From Stenotrophomonas hibiscicola ATCC 19867 (GTDB lineage: Bacteria; Pseudomonadota; Gammaproteobacteria; Xanthomonadales; Xanthomonadaceae), in the NCBI RefSeq assembly GCF_000382065.1, contig NZ_KB907500.1, positions 186,001 through 250,000 on the forward strand: 64,000 nucleotides of DNA. Reading direction: 5' to 3'. Made by a program: the position numbers and the translations under genes. How positions within the stretch are numbered: position 1 is the stretch's first letter; each line of letters starts with the position of its first letter. The notes beneath the pieces are model-generated. The model was not told the DNA's origin. It made no database searches and saw only the letters and a list, made by a program, of their open reading frames with translations. This document shows, piece after piece, positions 1 through 14,300 of this stretch.

Positions 1-20
1 TTTCATCGCCCTGCGCAGAG

Positions 21-103
21 CAGTCGACTGACAGTCGACTCTACCGCAGCGATCGGAGGGTCCGCAGCGATCGGAGAATCCACCACGACTGGAAGATCCG
101 CAG
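21..103. repeat. REP-like hairpin plus 18-bp tandem repeat downstream of gyrA
   Basis: Positions 21-44 read on the minus strand as a GTAG-initiated hairpin built from AGTCGACT half-sites, resembling a variant SMAG/REP element. It is followed directly by an 18-bp tandem repeat: units at 44-61 and 62-79 share CCGCAGCGATCGGAG exactly, a third degenerate unit spans 80-97, and a partial copy begins at 98. No gene is evident; the stretch lies downstream of gyrA. Confidence 0.55.
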
Positions 104-107
104 AAAT

Positions 108-136
108 GACGACGCCGGCACAGGGCCGGCGTCGTC
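108..136 (-). terminator. hairpin terminator of gyrA
   Basis: A perfect 12-bp stem (GACGACGCCGGC at 108-119 against 125-136) with a 5-nt loop lies 23 bp beyond the gyrA stop. On the minus strand the stem is followed by ATTTCTG, a weak T-tract, so it is a plausible Rho-independent terminator of modest strength. Confidence 0.6.
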
Positions 137-159
137 GGGTACCTCTCACAGCGGCAGGG

Positions 160-2874
<2,715 letters not shown>

Positions 2875-3045
2875 TCGGGTTCCGTTGTCTGGTAGCGGTC
2901 CAGTCCGGCGCAGCCCTCTGCGGGAGGGGGTCGTGCCGGAACCTCGATTCAACCTGTGGATACTACCACAACAGGCCGTTTTCCGCCTCCCTTTACGGGG
3001 ATTTTACCGGCACAAATCAGGAACTTAGGGCCCCATACCGCCCCT

Positions 3046-3112
3046 GTAGAGCCGAGCCCATGCTCGGCTGCGGCGGATTCGCTGGCTGAGCCGAGCGTGG
3101 GCTCGGCTCTAC
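3046..3112. repeat. SMAG-type dimeric REP element
   Basis: Inverted pair beginning GTAGAGCCGAGC and ending GCTCGGCTCTAC, each half itself a hairpin (GCCGAGC-CCAT-GCTCGGC type). The terminal GTAG and the paired arrangement match SMAG repetitive extragenic palindromes of S. maltophilia. It sits between gyrA and mtnA and could act as a transcript-end stabiliser for mtnA. Confidence 0.85.
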
Positions 3113-3135
3113 AGACATCCGCGACCCTGCCCGCC

Positions 3136-4200
3136 TCAGCCGCCGAAGGCGGCGCGCATGTTGTCGGGGGTCGGGTTCAGGATCACCCCGCGCTCAGTCA
3201 CGATGGCATCGATCAGCTCGCCCGGGGTGACGTCGAACACCGGGTTCCAGGCGGCGATGCCCTCGGCCACGGTGCGGGTACCGCCCACGCCGTACAGCTC
3301 GCCCGGATCGCGCTGCTCGATCTCGATCTGGCTGCCGTCCACGGTGTCCATGTCCACCGTCGAGGACGGCGCTACGACCATGAACTTCACGCCATGATGG
3401 CGGGCCGCGATGGCCAGCTGGTAGGTGCCGATCTTGTTGGCGGTATCGCCATTGGCGCAGATGCGGTCTGCACCGACGATCACCCACTGCACGGCGCCGG
3501 TCTTCATCAGGTGCGAGGCAGCCGAATCGGCGATCAGGGTAGCGTCGATGCCATCCTGCTGCAGTTCCCACACGGTCAGGCGGGCGCCCTGCAGCCAGGG
3601 CCGGGTCTCGCCGGCAAACACGCGGGCGATGCGGTGCTGGGCCATGCCAGCGCGGATCACGCCCAGCGCCGTGCCGAAGCCTGCGGTGGCCAGCGAGCCG
3701 GTATTGCAATGGGTCAGCACGCCGCTGCCGGCCTCGATCAGGCCAGCACCCAGCGCCCCCATGTGGCGGTTGGCGGCCAGGTCTTCATCGGCAATCGCCT
3801 GCGCTTCCGCCTCCAGCAACGCCTTCCAGTCTGCGCCGGCGGCGTTCAGGCAACGGCGCATGCGCGCCAGCGCCCAGGCCAGGTTGACCGCCGTCGGGCG
3901 CGACGCATTGAGGCGCTGCAGGGCTGGCTCCAGCTGCTGCAGCGCATGCGCGCCATCGGCGGCCTGCACCTCGCGTGCCGCCAGCACCACGCCCCACGCG
4001 GCGGCAATACCGATCGCCGGCGCGCCACGCACGGTCAGCGTGTGGATGGCGCTGGCAACCTCGTCACTGTCATGGCAGACCACGTGCTCGACCACGAACG
4101 GCAGCTTGCGCTGGTCCAGCAGTTGCAAGGCATCGCCGGTCCACAGGATCGGGCGGATGTGGTCGTAACGGGCGTAGTCGATGTCGGAGGCAGTGTTCAT
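3136..4200 (-). CDS. mtnA: methylthioribose-1-phosphate isomerase
   Basis: MtnA of 354 residues, which converts 5-methylthioribose 1-phosphate to methylthioribulose 1-phosphate in the methionine salvage pathway. It belongs to the aIF-2B/eIF-2B-alpha-like family. Visible hallmarks are the N-terminal VRGAPAIG segment, the catalytic cysteine in [10 protein letters not shown] and the catalytic aspartate in [15 protein letters not shown]. The start at 4200 ([13 protein letters not shown]) is preferred because the upstream in-frame ATG adds only a Pro/Arg-rich extension through a small hairpin. It follows the DUF3011 gene by 47 bp on the same strand; the two look functionally unrelated. Confidence 0.93.
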   Translation of the reverse strand: MNTASDIDYARYDHIRPILWTGDALQLLDQRKLPFVVEHVVCHDSDEVASAIHTLTVRGAPAIGIAAAWGVVLAAREVQAADGAHALQQLEPALQRLNASRPTAVNLAWALARMRRCLNAAGADWKALLEAEAQAIADEDLAANRHMGALGAGLIEAGSGVLTHCNTGSLATAGFGTALGVIRAGMAQHRIARVFAGETRPWLQGARLTVWELQQDGIDATLIADSAASHLMKTGAVQWVIVGADRICANGDTANKIGTYQLAIAARHHGVKFMVVAPSSTVDMDTVDGSQIEIEQRDPGELYGVGGTRTVAEGIAAWNPVFDVTPGELIDAIVTERGVILNPTPDNMRAAFGG

Positions 4201-4247
4201 GGGCCCATTGTAGGGCCACGCCCCGCGTGGTTGGAGCCTGCCCCGGC

Positions 4248-4976
4248 TCAATTCACCGAGAATTCGGCGCGGCAGCCGCCGTCCACCCAGATCCCGTTGC
4301 GGTTCCAGCCCCAGGTGCTGCCTTCCTCGCAGGGCGTGCTGGACAGCTGCTCGGAGACCACAGCACCCACCGAGATGCTGGCGCCGCAGAAGCGGCGCTT
4401 CTTCGACTTCGATTCGCAGGTCAGGCGGCGCGGCACATCGACGAAGCGGCCCTCCTCGTCGGCCACCTCGAAATCGCCCTGGCAGCCACGGCTGGTCCAG
4501 ACTTCATTGCGCTTGTAGCCCCATCCCTGGCCTTCGCGGCACGGCAGCACCGACAACTGGCGAAGCAGGCGCACCGGCGCGCCATCCAGGCGTACCGGGC
4601 AACTCTGCGGACGGCCATTGGATTCGCAGCGCACCACACGGCGCACCAGGCGCTTGCCTTCCGTTGCCGCAGGCGCTGCACCTTGCGCTCGACGCGCACG
4701 GAACTCGGCCCGGCAGCCCAGGGTGACCCACACGCCACTGCGGTCGGTGCCCCACTCGCTGCCACGGATGCAGCTGTTGCTGGACAGCTGGCGCACAAGG
4801 TCGATGCCATTGCTGACGTCGATATCGCAATGCACCCAGCCCATGTCGCGCGATTCGCAGGTCACCACTTCGCCGTCATAGCCCGCCTGCTGGGCCGACG
4901 CCGATGACGGCAGCCAGGCACCCCAGAGCGCGATGGAGTACACCGGTGCAGCGACAACCGCAAACCACTTGACCAA
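4248..4976 (-). CDS. exported DUF3011 protein with three tandem repeats
   Basis: Predicted secreted protein of about 242 residues. A TTG at 4976 places a signal peptide ([10 protein letters not shown]... ending ASAQ) at the N terminus, with GGGGAAGG just upstream; no ATG or GTG lies in a sensible place, and extending to the ATG at 5150 would run into epmA, so this start is probable rather than certain. The mature part holds three copies of one module of about 55-65 residues. Each starts with a TCES/RCES motif, has a central QLS-x-C, then W-G-x-R-x-V/I-W and ends GC-x-x-x-F, which matches DUF3011 (four conserved cysteines per repeat, probably disulfides). Function unknown; the periplasm or outside is inferred. 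Confidence 0.75.
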   Translation of the reverse strand: MVKWFAVVAAPVYSIALWGAWLPSSASAQQAGYDGEVVTCESRDMGWVHCDIDVSNGIDLVRQLSSNSCIRGSEWGTDRSGVWVTLGCRAEFRARRAQGAAPAATEGKRLVRRVVRCESNGRPQSCPVRLDGAPVRLLRQLSVLPCREGQGWGYKRNEVWTSRGCQGDFEVADEEGRFVDVPRRLTCESKSKKRRFCGASISVGAVVSEQLSSTPCEEGSTWGWNRNGIWVDGGCRAEFSVN

Positions 4977-5118
4977 AGCCTTCCCCAGCAGGAATGGATG
5001 AACTGCGTGCCAGTGTCCGGCATCTGCCGTGATAAGAGCATCATCCCGCTTACCGAAGCAAGCGCAGAAACGCGGAATTCCGTTCAGTCTTCGATGTTCA
5101 GGAACGTGCGCACCGCGC

Positions 5119-6075
5119 TCACGCGTGGGCGAAGTCGTAGGCCAGCACATCGGCGATACGCGGCGTGCGGTTCATCGCCATCAACAGGCGGTCGACACCC
5201 ACCGCCACCCCGGCGCAGGCGGGCATCGACGGCAGCGCCAACAGCAGCGCCTCGTCCACGGCCGGTAGCACCTGGCCGCGCTCGTGGCGGCGCTGCAGAT
5301 CGCGCTGGAAGCGCGCGCGCTGCTCGTCGGCGTCGTTCAGTTCGTGGTAGCCGTTGGCCAGTTCCACCGCGCCCAGGTACAGCTCGAAACGTTCGGCGAG
5401 CGGGGGCGTGCCCGGGCGGATGCGGGCCAATGCTGCCTGGCTGGCCGGCCAGTCGTGGACCACGGTCATGACATCGCCATCGAAGCGCGGCTGGATACGG
5501 TGGGTCATCAGCAGATCCAGCCAGTCATCGCGGGTCAGCCCGACCGGGTCAATGTGCACCTCGCCCAACGCGGCACGCAGCGCGGCCTCATCGGCCTCGA
5601 ACGGATCCACGCCCACGTACTGCTGGAACAGCTCCCGGTAACTGAGCACATGCAGCGTCGCATGGCGCCCGACCAGGGCCAACGCCTGGCCTACCAGCTC
5701 GGCGGTTTCCTGCACCAGCCGGTGGTGGTCCCAGCCGACCCGGTACCACTCCAGCATGGTGAACTCCGGGTTGTGGCGGCCGCCGGCCTCGCCATTGCGG
5801 AACACCCGGCCCAGTTCATAACAGTCGCCCACGCCGGCAGCGAGCAGGCGCTTGAGCGGATACTCCGGCGAGGTGCGCAGCCAGCGGCGGCGTCCGCCGG
5901 CATCGACATGGCCGGTGAAGTCGGTATGGAAGCTGTCGATGTTCGGCTCGGTGTTGCCCGCGACCGACAGGATCGGCGTCTCCACCTCGAGCACATCGCG
6001 CTCTGCAAAGAAGCGGCGCACCAGCGCATTGAGCGCGGCGCGCTGCTGCAGCGCGCGCAGCAGGGCCTCGCTCAC
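5119..6075 (-). CDS. epmA: elongation factor P--(R)-beta-lysine ligase
   Basis: EpmA (PoxA/GenX) of 318 residues, a truncated class II lysyl-tRNA synthetase paralogue without the anticodon-binding domain. It attaches beta-lysine to a conserved lysine of EF-P, which helps ribosomes through polyproline. Class II motifs are visible: motif 1 around FFAERDVLEVETPIL, motif 2 in LRTSPEYPLKRLL, and motif 3 near the end (GVAVGVDRLLMAM). The start is the GTG at 6075, preceded by GGAGGG at good spacing and overlapping the acetyltransferase stop by 4 nt, which indicates translational coupling. The in-frame ATG further upstream would run antiparallel-style through the neighbouring gene and is rejected. 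Length fits the family (about 325 aa). Confidence 0.93.
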   Translation of the reverse strand: MSEALLRALQQRAALNALVRRFFAERDVLEVETPILSVAGNTEPNIDSFHTDFTGHVDAGGRRRWLRTSPEYPLKRLLAAGVGDCYELGRVFRNGEAGGRHNPEFTMLEWYRVGWDHHRLVQETAELVGQALALVGRHATLHVLSYRELFQQYVGVDPFEADEAALRAALGEVHIDPVGLTRDDWLDLLMTHRIQPRFDGDVMTVVHDWPASQAALARIRPGTPPLAERFELYLGAVELANGYHELNDADEQRARFQRDLQRRHERGQVLPAVDEALLLALPSMPACAGVAVGVDRLLMAMNRTPRIADVLAYDFAHA

Positions 6076-6557
6076 AGGATGCCCTCCGGGCGCGGATGGT
6101 CGAGCGGCAGGGTCAGCAGATCGCGCGTATCGTCGATGTAGCCGCTGGCCAGGTACAGGCGCCGTGCCAGTTCGTTGTGGTGGTTCACTTCCAGGCGCAG
6201 GCGGCTGACGCCACGACCGCGAGCGCGCTGTTCGCAGATGGCCAGCGCCTGCTTGCCGCGGCCACGACCGCGCGCCCGATGGCTCAGGTACAGCTCGTCC
6301 AGCAGCATGAAGTGGCCGCCCTGCTCCAGGCTGAAGCCCATCGCGATCACCGCGTAGCCGACCACCTCGCCCGCCTCGTCCAGCCACAACAGCACTTCGC
6401 CATTGCGCGGATCGGCCAGCAGCGCGTCCACGCCGCGACGCACGCGCGCGTCATCGAAGTCGATCCTGTCTTCGGCGTAGAACTCGCGCATCAAGGTGAT
6501 CAACAATTCCTCGTCGGCACGGGTGGCCAGGCGGAAATCCAGTGGGGCGGTCTGCAT
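6072..6557 (-). CDS. GNAT family N-acetyltransferase
   Basis: A 161-residue GNAT-fold protein. The acetyl-CoA pyrophosphate-binding signature is visible as RARGRGRGKQAL after a beta-strand LDELYLS, with the C-terminal helix and strand LARRLYLASGYI typical of the family. The substrate cannot be told from sequence. The start at 6557 (MQTAPLDF) has AAGGA about 7 nt upstream. The stop overlaps the epmA start by 4 nt (GTGA), so the two proteins are made from one transcript; a role connected with EF-P or another translation component is possible but is inference. ligA lies 47 bp upstream on the same strand. Confidence 0.88.
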   Translation of the reverse strand: MQTAPLDFRLATRADEELLITLMREFYAEDRIDFDDARVRRGVDALLADPRNGEVLLWLDEAGEVVGYAVIAMGFSLEQGGHFMLLDELYLSHRARGRGRGKQALAICEQRARGRGVSRLRLEVNHHNELARRLYLASGYIDDTRDLLTLPLDHPRPEGIL

Positions 6558-6604
6558 CGGTGTTCCTTTGTGCTGCATGCCAGGCGCGGCACCCGGCGGG
6601 ATCG

Positions 6605-9103
<2,499 letters not shown>

Positions 9104-9238
9104 CTACCGCGCCCGGCCGTCAGGCCCTGTAACGCCCTGCCTTCGCAGCGTCGCGCCATGCTCGACGGCCGCTCCCCTGCCCTGGTGGCCAACCTTCTCC
9201 CCTCCCGGCAGGTGCCGACCTTCTCCCCGCCCCGGCAG

Positions 9239-9287
9239 GTGCCAACCTTGGTTGGCACACCTGCAGCCGAGCGTAGCTCGGCACTAC
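9239..9287. repeat. REP hairpins upstream of the HisC-like gene
   Basis: Two adjacent hairpins: GTGCCAACC-TT-GGTTGGCAC (9239-9258, perfect) and GCCGAGC-GTA-GCTCGGC followed by ACTAC (9266-9287), which on the minus strand is a GTAG-initiated SMAG monomer. Degenerate GGCAGGTGCC half-copies precede them at about 9206-9240. The 286-bp gap between ligA and the aminotransferase is mostly this material. Confidence 0.75.
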
Positions 9288-9356
9288 AAAAAGCGGGCTT
9301 GCCGCCCACCGCAACCAGCGCTAGCGTGCGACGGTCTGCCCTTCGGAATCGTGCCC

Positions 9357-10481
9357 GTGACCCTGCCTGCTTCCCGTCGACGCTTCCTGCAACTGGCCGG
9401 TGCTGGCCTCGCCGTCGCTGGCAGCGGGCTGCCGCAGCTTGGCCATACCCAACCGGCGACAGCCGCCGCTCCCGCCCCCGCCGAAGGTGCGGTGCTGCTG
9501 AATTTCAACGAATGTCCCTACGGCCCCTCGCCTGCAGCCCAGCAGGCAGCACGCGACAGCATCGCCGGATGCGGTCGCTACCGCTTCGCGCTGGCAGGCC
9601 AAGTGCGCGATGCCTTCATCGAGCAGGCGCGCATCCCGGCTGATCACGTGCGCCTCTATCCGGGTTCCAGCGAACCGCTGAACCGTGCCGCCGTGCTGTG
9701 GACCGGGCCGCAGGCGGGACTTGTAGTCGCCGACCCGACCTTCGAGACGCTCGGCGAGGTCGCCGCCGCCCACGGTGCGCATGTGCAGAAAGTGCCGCTG
9801 CGCGAGGACGGTGCGCATGACCTGCGTGCGATGGTCGCTGCCGCGCACGCGCGCCCGACCGGGCTGCTGTATGTGTGCAACCCGAACAATCCGACTGGGT
9901 CGATCAGCCCGCCAGATGAGCTTGCCTGGCTGCTGGTCCACAAGCCCGCATCGACCCGCGTGCTGGTCGACGAGGCCTACCTGCAGTACAGCGATCAGCC
10001 CAGCCTGATCACCCAGGTGACGCAGCGCGATGACCTGATCGTGCTGCGCACGTTTTCCAAGCTGTACGGCATGGCCGGCCTGCGCCTGGGCGTGGCGGCC
10101 GCACATCCCGACCGTCTGCGCGAACTGGCCAGCCTGGGCGACAACCCGCTGCCGGTTCCGGCGCTGGCGGCGGCACTGGCCAGCCTGCGCGACCCGCAGC
10201 TGATCCCCCAGCGGCGCCTGCAGAACGCCACGGTGCGGCAGGCCACCATCGCCTGGCTCGGCAAGCGCGGGTTCAGCTGCGTACCCTCGGAGGCGAATTG
10301 CTTCATAGTCGACGTGCAGCGCGATGGCAGCGCGTTCGCCAAGGCAATGGCGGAGAACGGCGTGGTGATCGGGCGCAGCTGGCCGATCTGGCCGCAGCGC
10401 GTGCGCGTAACGGTCGGCACCGAAGAGGAGATGGCCGCATTCCGCCGTGCGTTCGCCAAGGTGGCCGGCGTACCGGCCTGA
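9357..10481 (+). CDS. Tat-signal PLP aminotransferase, HisC-like
   Basis: Fold-type I aminotransferase of about 374 residues resembling histidinol-phosphate aminotransferase. PLP-site motifs: NPNNPTG (175-181), the DEAY segment (205-208) and the Schiff-base Lys235 in RTFSKLYGMAGLRLG. Unusually, the N terminus carries a twin-arginine signal (SRRRFLQLAGAGLAVAGSG) and an Ala/Pro-rich linker, so the enzyme is probably exported folded with its cofactor. I chose the GTG at 9357, because GGAA lies 8 nt upstream; a GTG 6 nt earlier is the alternative. It is transcribed against smc-zipA-ligA and is bracketed by REP hairpins on both sides. Substrate unknown; a role in cytoplasmic histidine synthesis is unlikely given the signal. 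Confidence 0.85.
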   Translation: MTLPASRRRFLQLAGAGLAVAGSGLPQLGHTQPATAAAPAPAEGAVLLNFNECPYGPSPAAQQAARDSIAGCGRYRFALAGQVRDAFIEQARIPADHVRLYPGSSEPLNRAAVLWTGPQAGLVVADPTFETLGEVAAAHGAHVQKVPLREDGAHDLRAMVAAAHARPTGLLYVCNPNNPTGSISPPDELAWLLVHKPASTRVLVDEAYLQYSDQPSLITQVTQRDDLIVLRTFSKLYGMAGLRLGVAAAHPDRLRELASLGDNPLPVPALAAALASLRDPQLIPQRRLQNATVRQATIAWLGKRGFSCVPSEANCFIVDVQRDGSAFAKAMAENGVVIGRSWPIWPQRVRVTVGTEEEMAAFRRAFAKVAGVPA

Positions 10482-10492
10482 CCCTGTTGGTG

Positions 10493-10568
10493 GGGGCGAA
10501 CCTTGGTTCGCCCCATCCACGCATGGCGTGCATCTACTGTTGTGGGTGCCGACCGTTGGTCGGCACAC
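10493..10568. repeat. cluster of three REP-like hairpins
   Basis: Three stems between convergent genes: GGGGCGAACC-TT-GGTTCGCCCC (10493-10514, perfect), CCACGC-ATG-GCGTG (about 10517-10531) and GTGCCGACC-GTT-GGTCGGCAC (10546-10566, perfect). They have no T-tracts but lie just past both the aminotransferase and zipA stops, so they may serve as a shared transcript end. Confidence 0.7.
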
Positions 10569-10576
10569 CATGGCGC

Positions 10577-11314
10577 TCACCAGCGCGGGGTCTTGGTCAG
10601 CGGCGGTGCCTGGTGCTGGCGGTCGTAGGCGCGCAGCTCGTCACGGATGTGCGCGATGCGCTGGCGCCCCAGGGCGTTGCGGCTGTCATCCAGCACCACG
10701 CCATCGAGCAGCTCGGCCATGCGCTGCACGGTCGGCAGCATCTTCTCCCAGGCGTCCAGCGCGGTCAGCGGCGCCGGCAGCGTCAGGAAGAATGCGATGG
10801 CCGGGGTTTCCATGGCGCGGATGTTGGCCATGTCGAAGCTGCCCGGCTTCATGATGCTGGCCATCGAGAAGATCGGCCCGCGTTCGGGGTGGCCTTCCAC
10901 CAGGCGGTGGAACACGTTCATGTGGCCGAACACCAGGCCGGTCTTCTCTGCGGCCACCACGATGTCCTCGCCACGCAGCTGCTCGCCGGCCCGGGCGGCC
11001 ACGAACAGCGAGACGATCTTGTCGAAATCCTGGGTGGCGCGCTTGCCGAGGTCGCTGGCGCCCGGGTCGGTATCGGTCAGGCCGAGTTCGGCCTGCTCGC
11101 CCTCCGTGCCCATGCCCGGTTCGACGCGACCCTCGGCCACGGCGACGCCGTCGTCGCCCAGCACCGGCTCACGGCGCTCGCCACTGGTGGGCTCCGCGCT
11201 TTCCACGCGGCGCCCCTGGGGCTTTTTCTTCGGACGGCCAAACAGGAAGATCGCGGCGATCAACAGCAGGCCGGCGGCCAGGATGCCGATGCGCAACAGT
11301 GCCGTGTCGGACAT
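10577..11314 (-). CDS. zipA: cell division protein ZipA
   Basis: ZipA of 245 residues, a bitopic inner-membrane protein that tethers FtsZ to the membrane. It has one N-terminal transmembrane helix (about residues 8-25, IGILAAGLLLIAAIFLFG), a positively charged KKK patch, a Pro/Glu/Gly-rich flexible linker (about 30-100), and the C-terminal FtsZ-binding domain (about 105-240, beginning KIVSLFVAARAGEQLRG). It is shorter than E. coli ZipA (328 aa) because the linker is short. It lies 46 bp downstream of smc on the same strand, the usual arrangement in this family where smc-zipA-ligA form one unit. Confidence 0.93.
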   Translation of the reverse strand: MSDTALLRIGILAAGLLLIAAIFLFGRPKKKPQGRRVESAEPTSGERREPVLGDDGVAVAEGRVEPGMGTEGEQAELGLTDTDPGASDLGKRATQDFDKIVSLFVAARAGEQLRGEDIVVAAEKTGLVFGHMNVFHRLVEGHPERGPIFSMASIMKPGSFDMANIRAMETPAIAFFLTLPAPLTALDAWEKMLPTVQRMAELLDGVVLDDSRNALGRQRIAHIRDELRAYDRQHQAPPLTKTPRW

Positions 11315-11360
11315 TCGATAGGTTCTCCGGCTAGTTCATTCAGGTAACTAGGATGGCACG

Positions 11361-14300
11361 TCAGGCCGCGCCCGCCAATCGCGCGGCCTCTTCCAGGTCC
11401 ACGCTGACCAGGCGGCTGACGCCTGGCTCACGCATGGTCACGCCGGACAGCTGGTGCGCGGCCTCCATCGTCGCCTTGTTGTGGCTGACGAACAGGAACT
11501 GCACCTTCTCGCTCATTTCCTTGACCATGTTGGCCAGGCGGCCGACGTTGGCTTCGTCCAGCGGTGCGTCCACCTCATCCAACAGGCAGAACGGCGCCGG
11601 ATTCAGCTGGAAGATGGCGAACACCAGCGCCACCGCGGTCATCGCTTTCTCACCGCCGGACAGCAGCGAGATGCTGGACACGCGCTTGCCCGGCGGGCGC
11701 GCCATGATGGTCACGCCGGTGTCGAGCAGGTCTTCACCGGTCAATTCCAGGTAGGCGTGGCCGCCACCGAACAGGCGCGGGTACAGCGCCTGCACGCCGG
11801 CGTTGACGCGGTCGAAAGTGTCCTTGAAGCGGCCGCGGGTCTCGCGGTCGATCTTGCGGATGGCATCTTCGAGGGTTTCCAGCGCTGTGGTCAGGTCGGC
11901 GTGCTGCGAATCCAGGTAGTCCGAGCGCTGCGACGCCTCGCCATACTCGTGGATGGCCGCCAGATTGACCGGCTCCAGCCGGCGCATGCGAGCATCGATC
12001 TGGTGGACCGCCTGCTCCCAGTCGCCCAGGCGGGCATCCTCGGGCAGTGCGTTGAGCACGTCCTGCAGCACGAAGCCGGCCTTTTCCACCGCCGCTTGCA
12101 GGGTGTCGGCACTGAGCACCAGCGCCTGCTGGTCGAGCTTGCGCTGCGAAATGCGCTCGCGCTGGACCAACGCCTGCTCGTCGCGCTGGTGGCGGGTCTG
12201 CTCGTAATTGCGCAGCTCAGCGTCGATGCCGTCCAGCAGCGTTCGCGCCTCGGTCAGCACGCGATCGGCGCGCACACGCTCTTCCAGCGCATTCTGGTGC
12301 TCGGCCTGCAGTGCTTCGATCGGCGAATCACCTTCGTCCAGCTGCGAATGCAGTTCGCCCAGCCGCGAATCCAACTGTCCACGTTGGGTGCCCATGCGTT
12401 CCAGCGCCTGGCTCAACGAGGCCAGCTGCGCCCGCTGCGATTCCAAAGTCAGGGCCAACGAATGCGCGCGCTCGCGTACCGCGCGGGCGGCATCGCGGGC
12501 CAGGTCGCGGGCTTCGGTCAGCTGGCGGCGTTCGCCCTCCAGCCGCTGCCGGGTCGACTCCAGGTCGCCCATGCTGCTGACCGCACTCTCCAACCGCGAG
12601 CGTGCTTCACGCGCCTGCTCGTTGTTGGCTTCAATGGTTTCCTGCAGTTGCTTCAGCTCGCCTTCGATGCGGTCGATGCGCGTGCGCGCCGCCTCCACCT
12701 TGCCCTGCTGGCCCTGCAACTGGCCGGCCAGTTCGGAGACCGCACGATGGGCCTGGTACAGCGCGCGCTGCGCGTCTTCACGCTGCTGTTCGGCAGCGTG
12801 CAGCTGCTCACGGAAACCGGCCAGCTGTTCTTCCAGCTCGGCCTCGCGGTCCTGCAGCTGTTCGATCTGCTCGCGAAGCTCCTGGATCTCGCGTTCGCGC
12901 AGCAGCGCACCCTGCTGGGCCGCGCCGGAGCGCGATACGCGCAGCCAGCCCTGGCCCAGGCGCTCGCCACCCTGGGTGATGACCGAATCACCTTCCGGCA
13001 GGCTGCCCTGCAACGCCTTCGCTTCGGAAAGGTCCTTGGCAGCATGCAGGTGTGCCAGCAGGCGACGGATCGCCACCGGACCACGCACGCGCGCGGCCAG
13101 CGAGGTCGGGGCGACCTTCAGCTCGTCATCGCCGTTGGCGACCAGCGCAAGGTGACCATCGCCGAGCTCACCCAGGGCATCGACCAGGCTGGCCGGGTCA
13201 TCGACCAGCACACCTTCGATCAAGTGGCCGAGCGCGCTTTCCACCGCGTTTTCCCAGCCGGCATCCACGTCGAGGCGCTCGCCGACACGCGCCGCAGAAT
13301 CCAGCCCCCGCGCCTTCAGCCACGCGACTGCCGCGCCCTGCTCCTGGCCCAGCGCGGCCTGCTGCAGGGCCTCCAGCGAGGCCAGGCGGCCACGCAGGCC
13401 GTTGGCCTGCTTGCGCAGTTCGGCCAGTTCGTTCTGGCCATTGCGCTGCTGTTCCTGCACCGCCGCCACGCCCTGCTTGCGCAGCTCGACGTCTTCGCTC
13501 AGCTCATCCAGCGCAGCCTTCTGCGTGTCGTGTTGCAGGTGCAGCTGCTCGAAGGCCTCTTCCAGCGCATCCACATCCAGCCCGGCGCGCTCGGCGGCCA
13601 GGGCCTCACGACGCCGGTCGGCATCGAGGATCTGCTTGTCCAGATAGTCCACGCGCGTGCGCTCGACATCGCCGGCGCGTGAGGCTTCCGAACTCTGCGA
13701 GGTGTGCTGTTCCCAGCGCTGCTGCCAGCTGGCCAGCCGCTCTTCGGCCTCGCGCAGGCTTTCCTGCTTGATCTCGTTTTCTTCCTGCAGTGCTTCCAGC
13801 TGCGGAGTGGCGGCCTCCACCGCCTCACGCAGCACCCTCAGCCTGGCCTCATCACCGCTGATGTGCTGCCCCAGTTCGGCCAGGGCCTGCTGGGTTTCAT
13901 CGCGTGCCTTGTGCAGGCGCTGCGACAACTCGCGCTGGTGCTGGATCTGCTGTTCCAGGCGCGCCAGCGTACTGCCGACCTGGTAGACCGCCGCCTGCGC
14001 GGTGTTGAGCGCGTCGGCAGCCTCTTCGCGCCGCGCGCGCGAGGTTTCGATGCGGGCTTCGGCATCACGCTGGTCGGCGATCAGCTGCTGCAGCCGCGTT
14101 TCTTCCTGCGACAATCCTTCGCGCAGCTTGGACAGGCGTCCGTCGAGGCCGCGGAATTCCAGCGCCTTCCACTCGGCGTCCTTGACCCGGCGCTCTTCCT
14201 GCAGGGCCTGGTACTGCTCGGCCTGCTTGGCCTGGCGCTTGAGGTGCTCCAGCTGCTTGCTGATCTCGTCGCGCAGGTCGCCCAGCCGGTCCAGGTTCTC

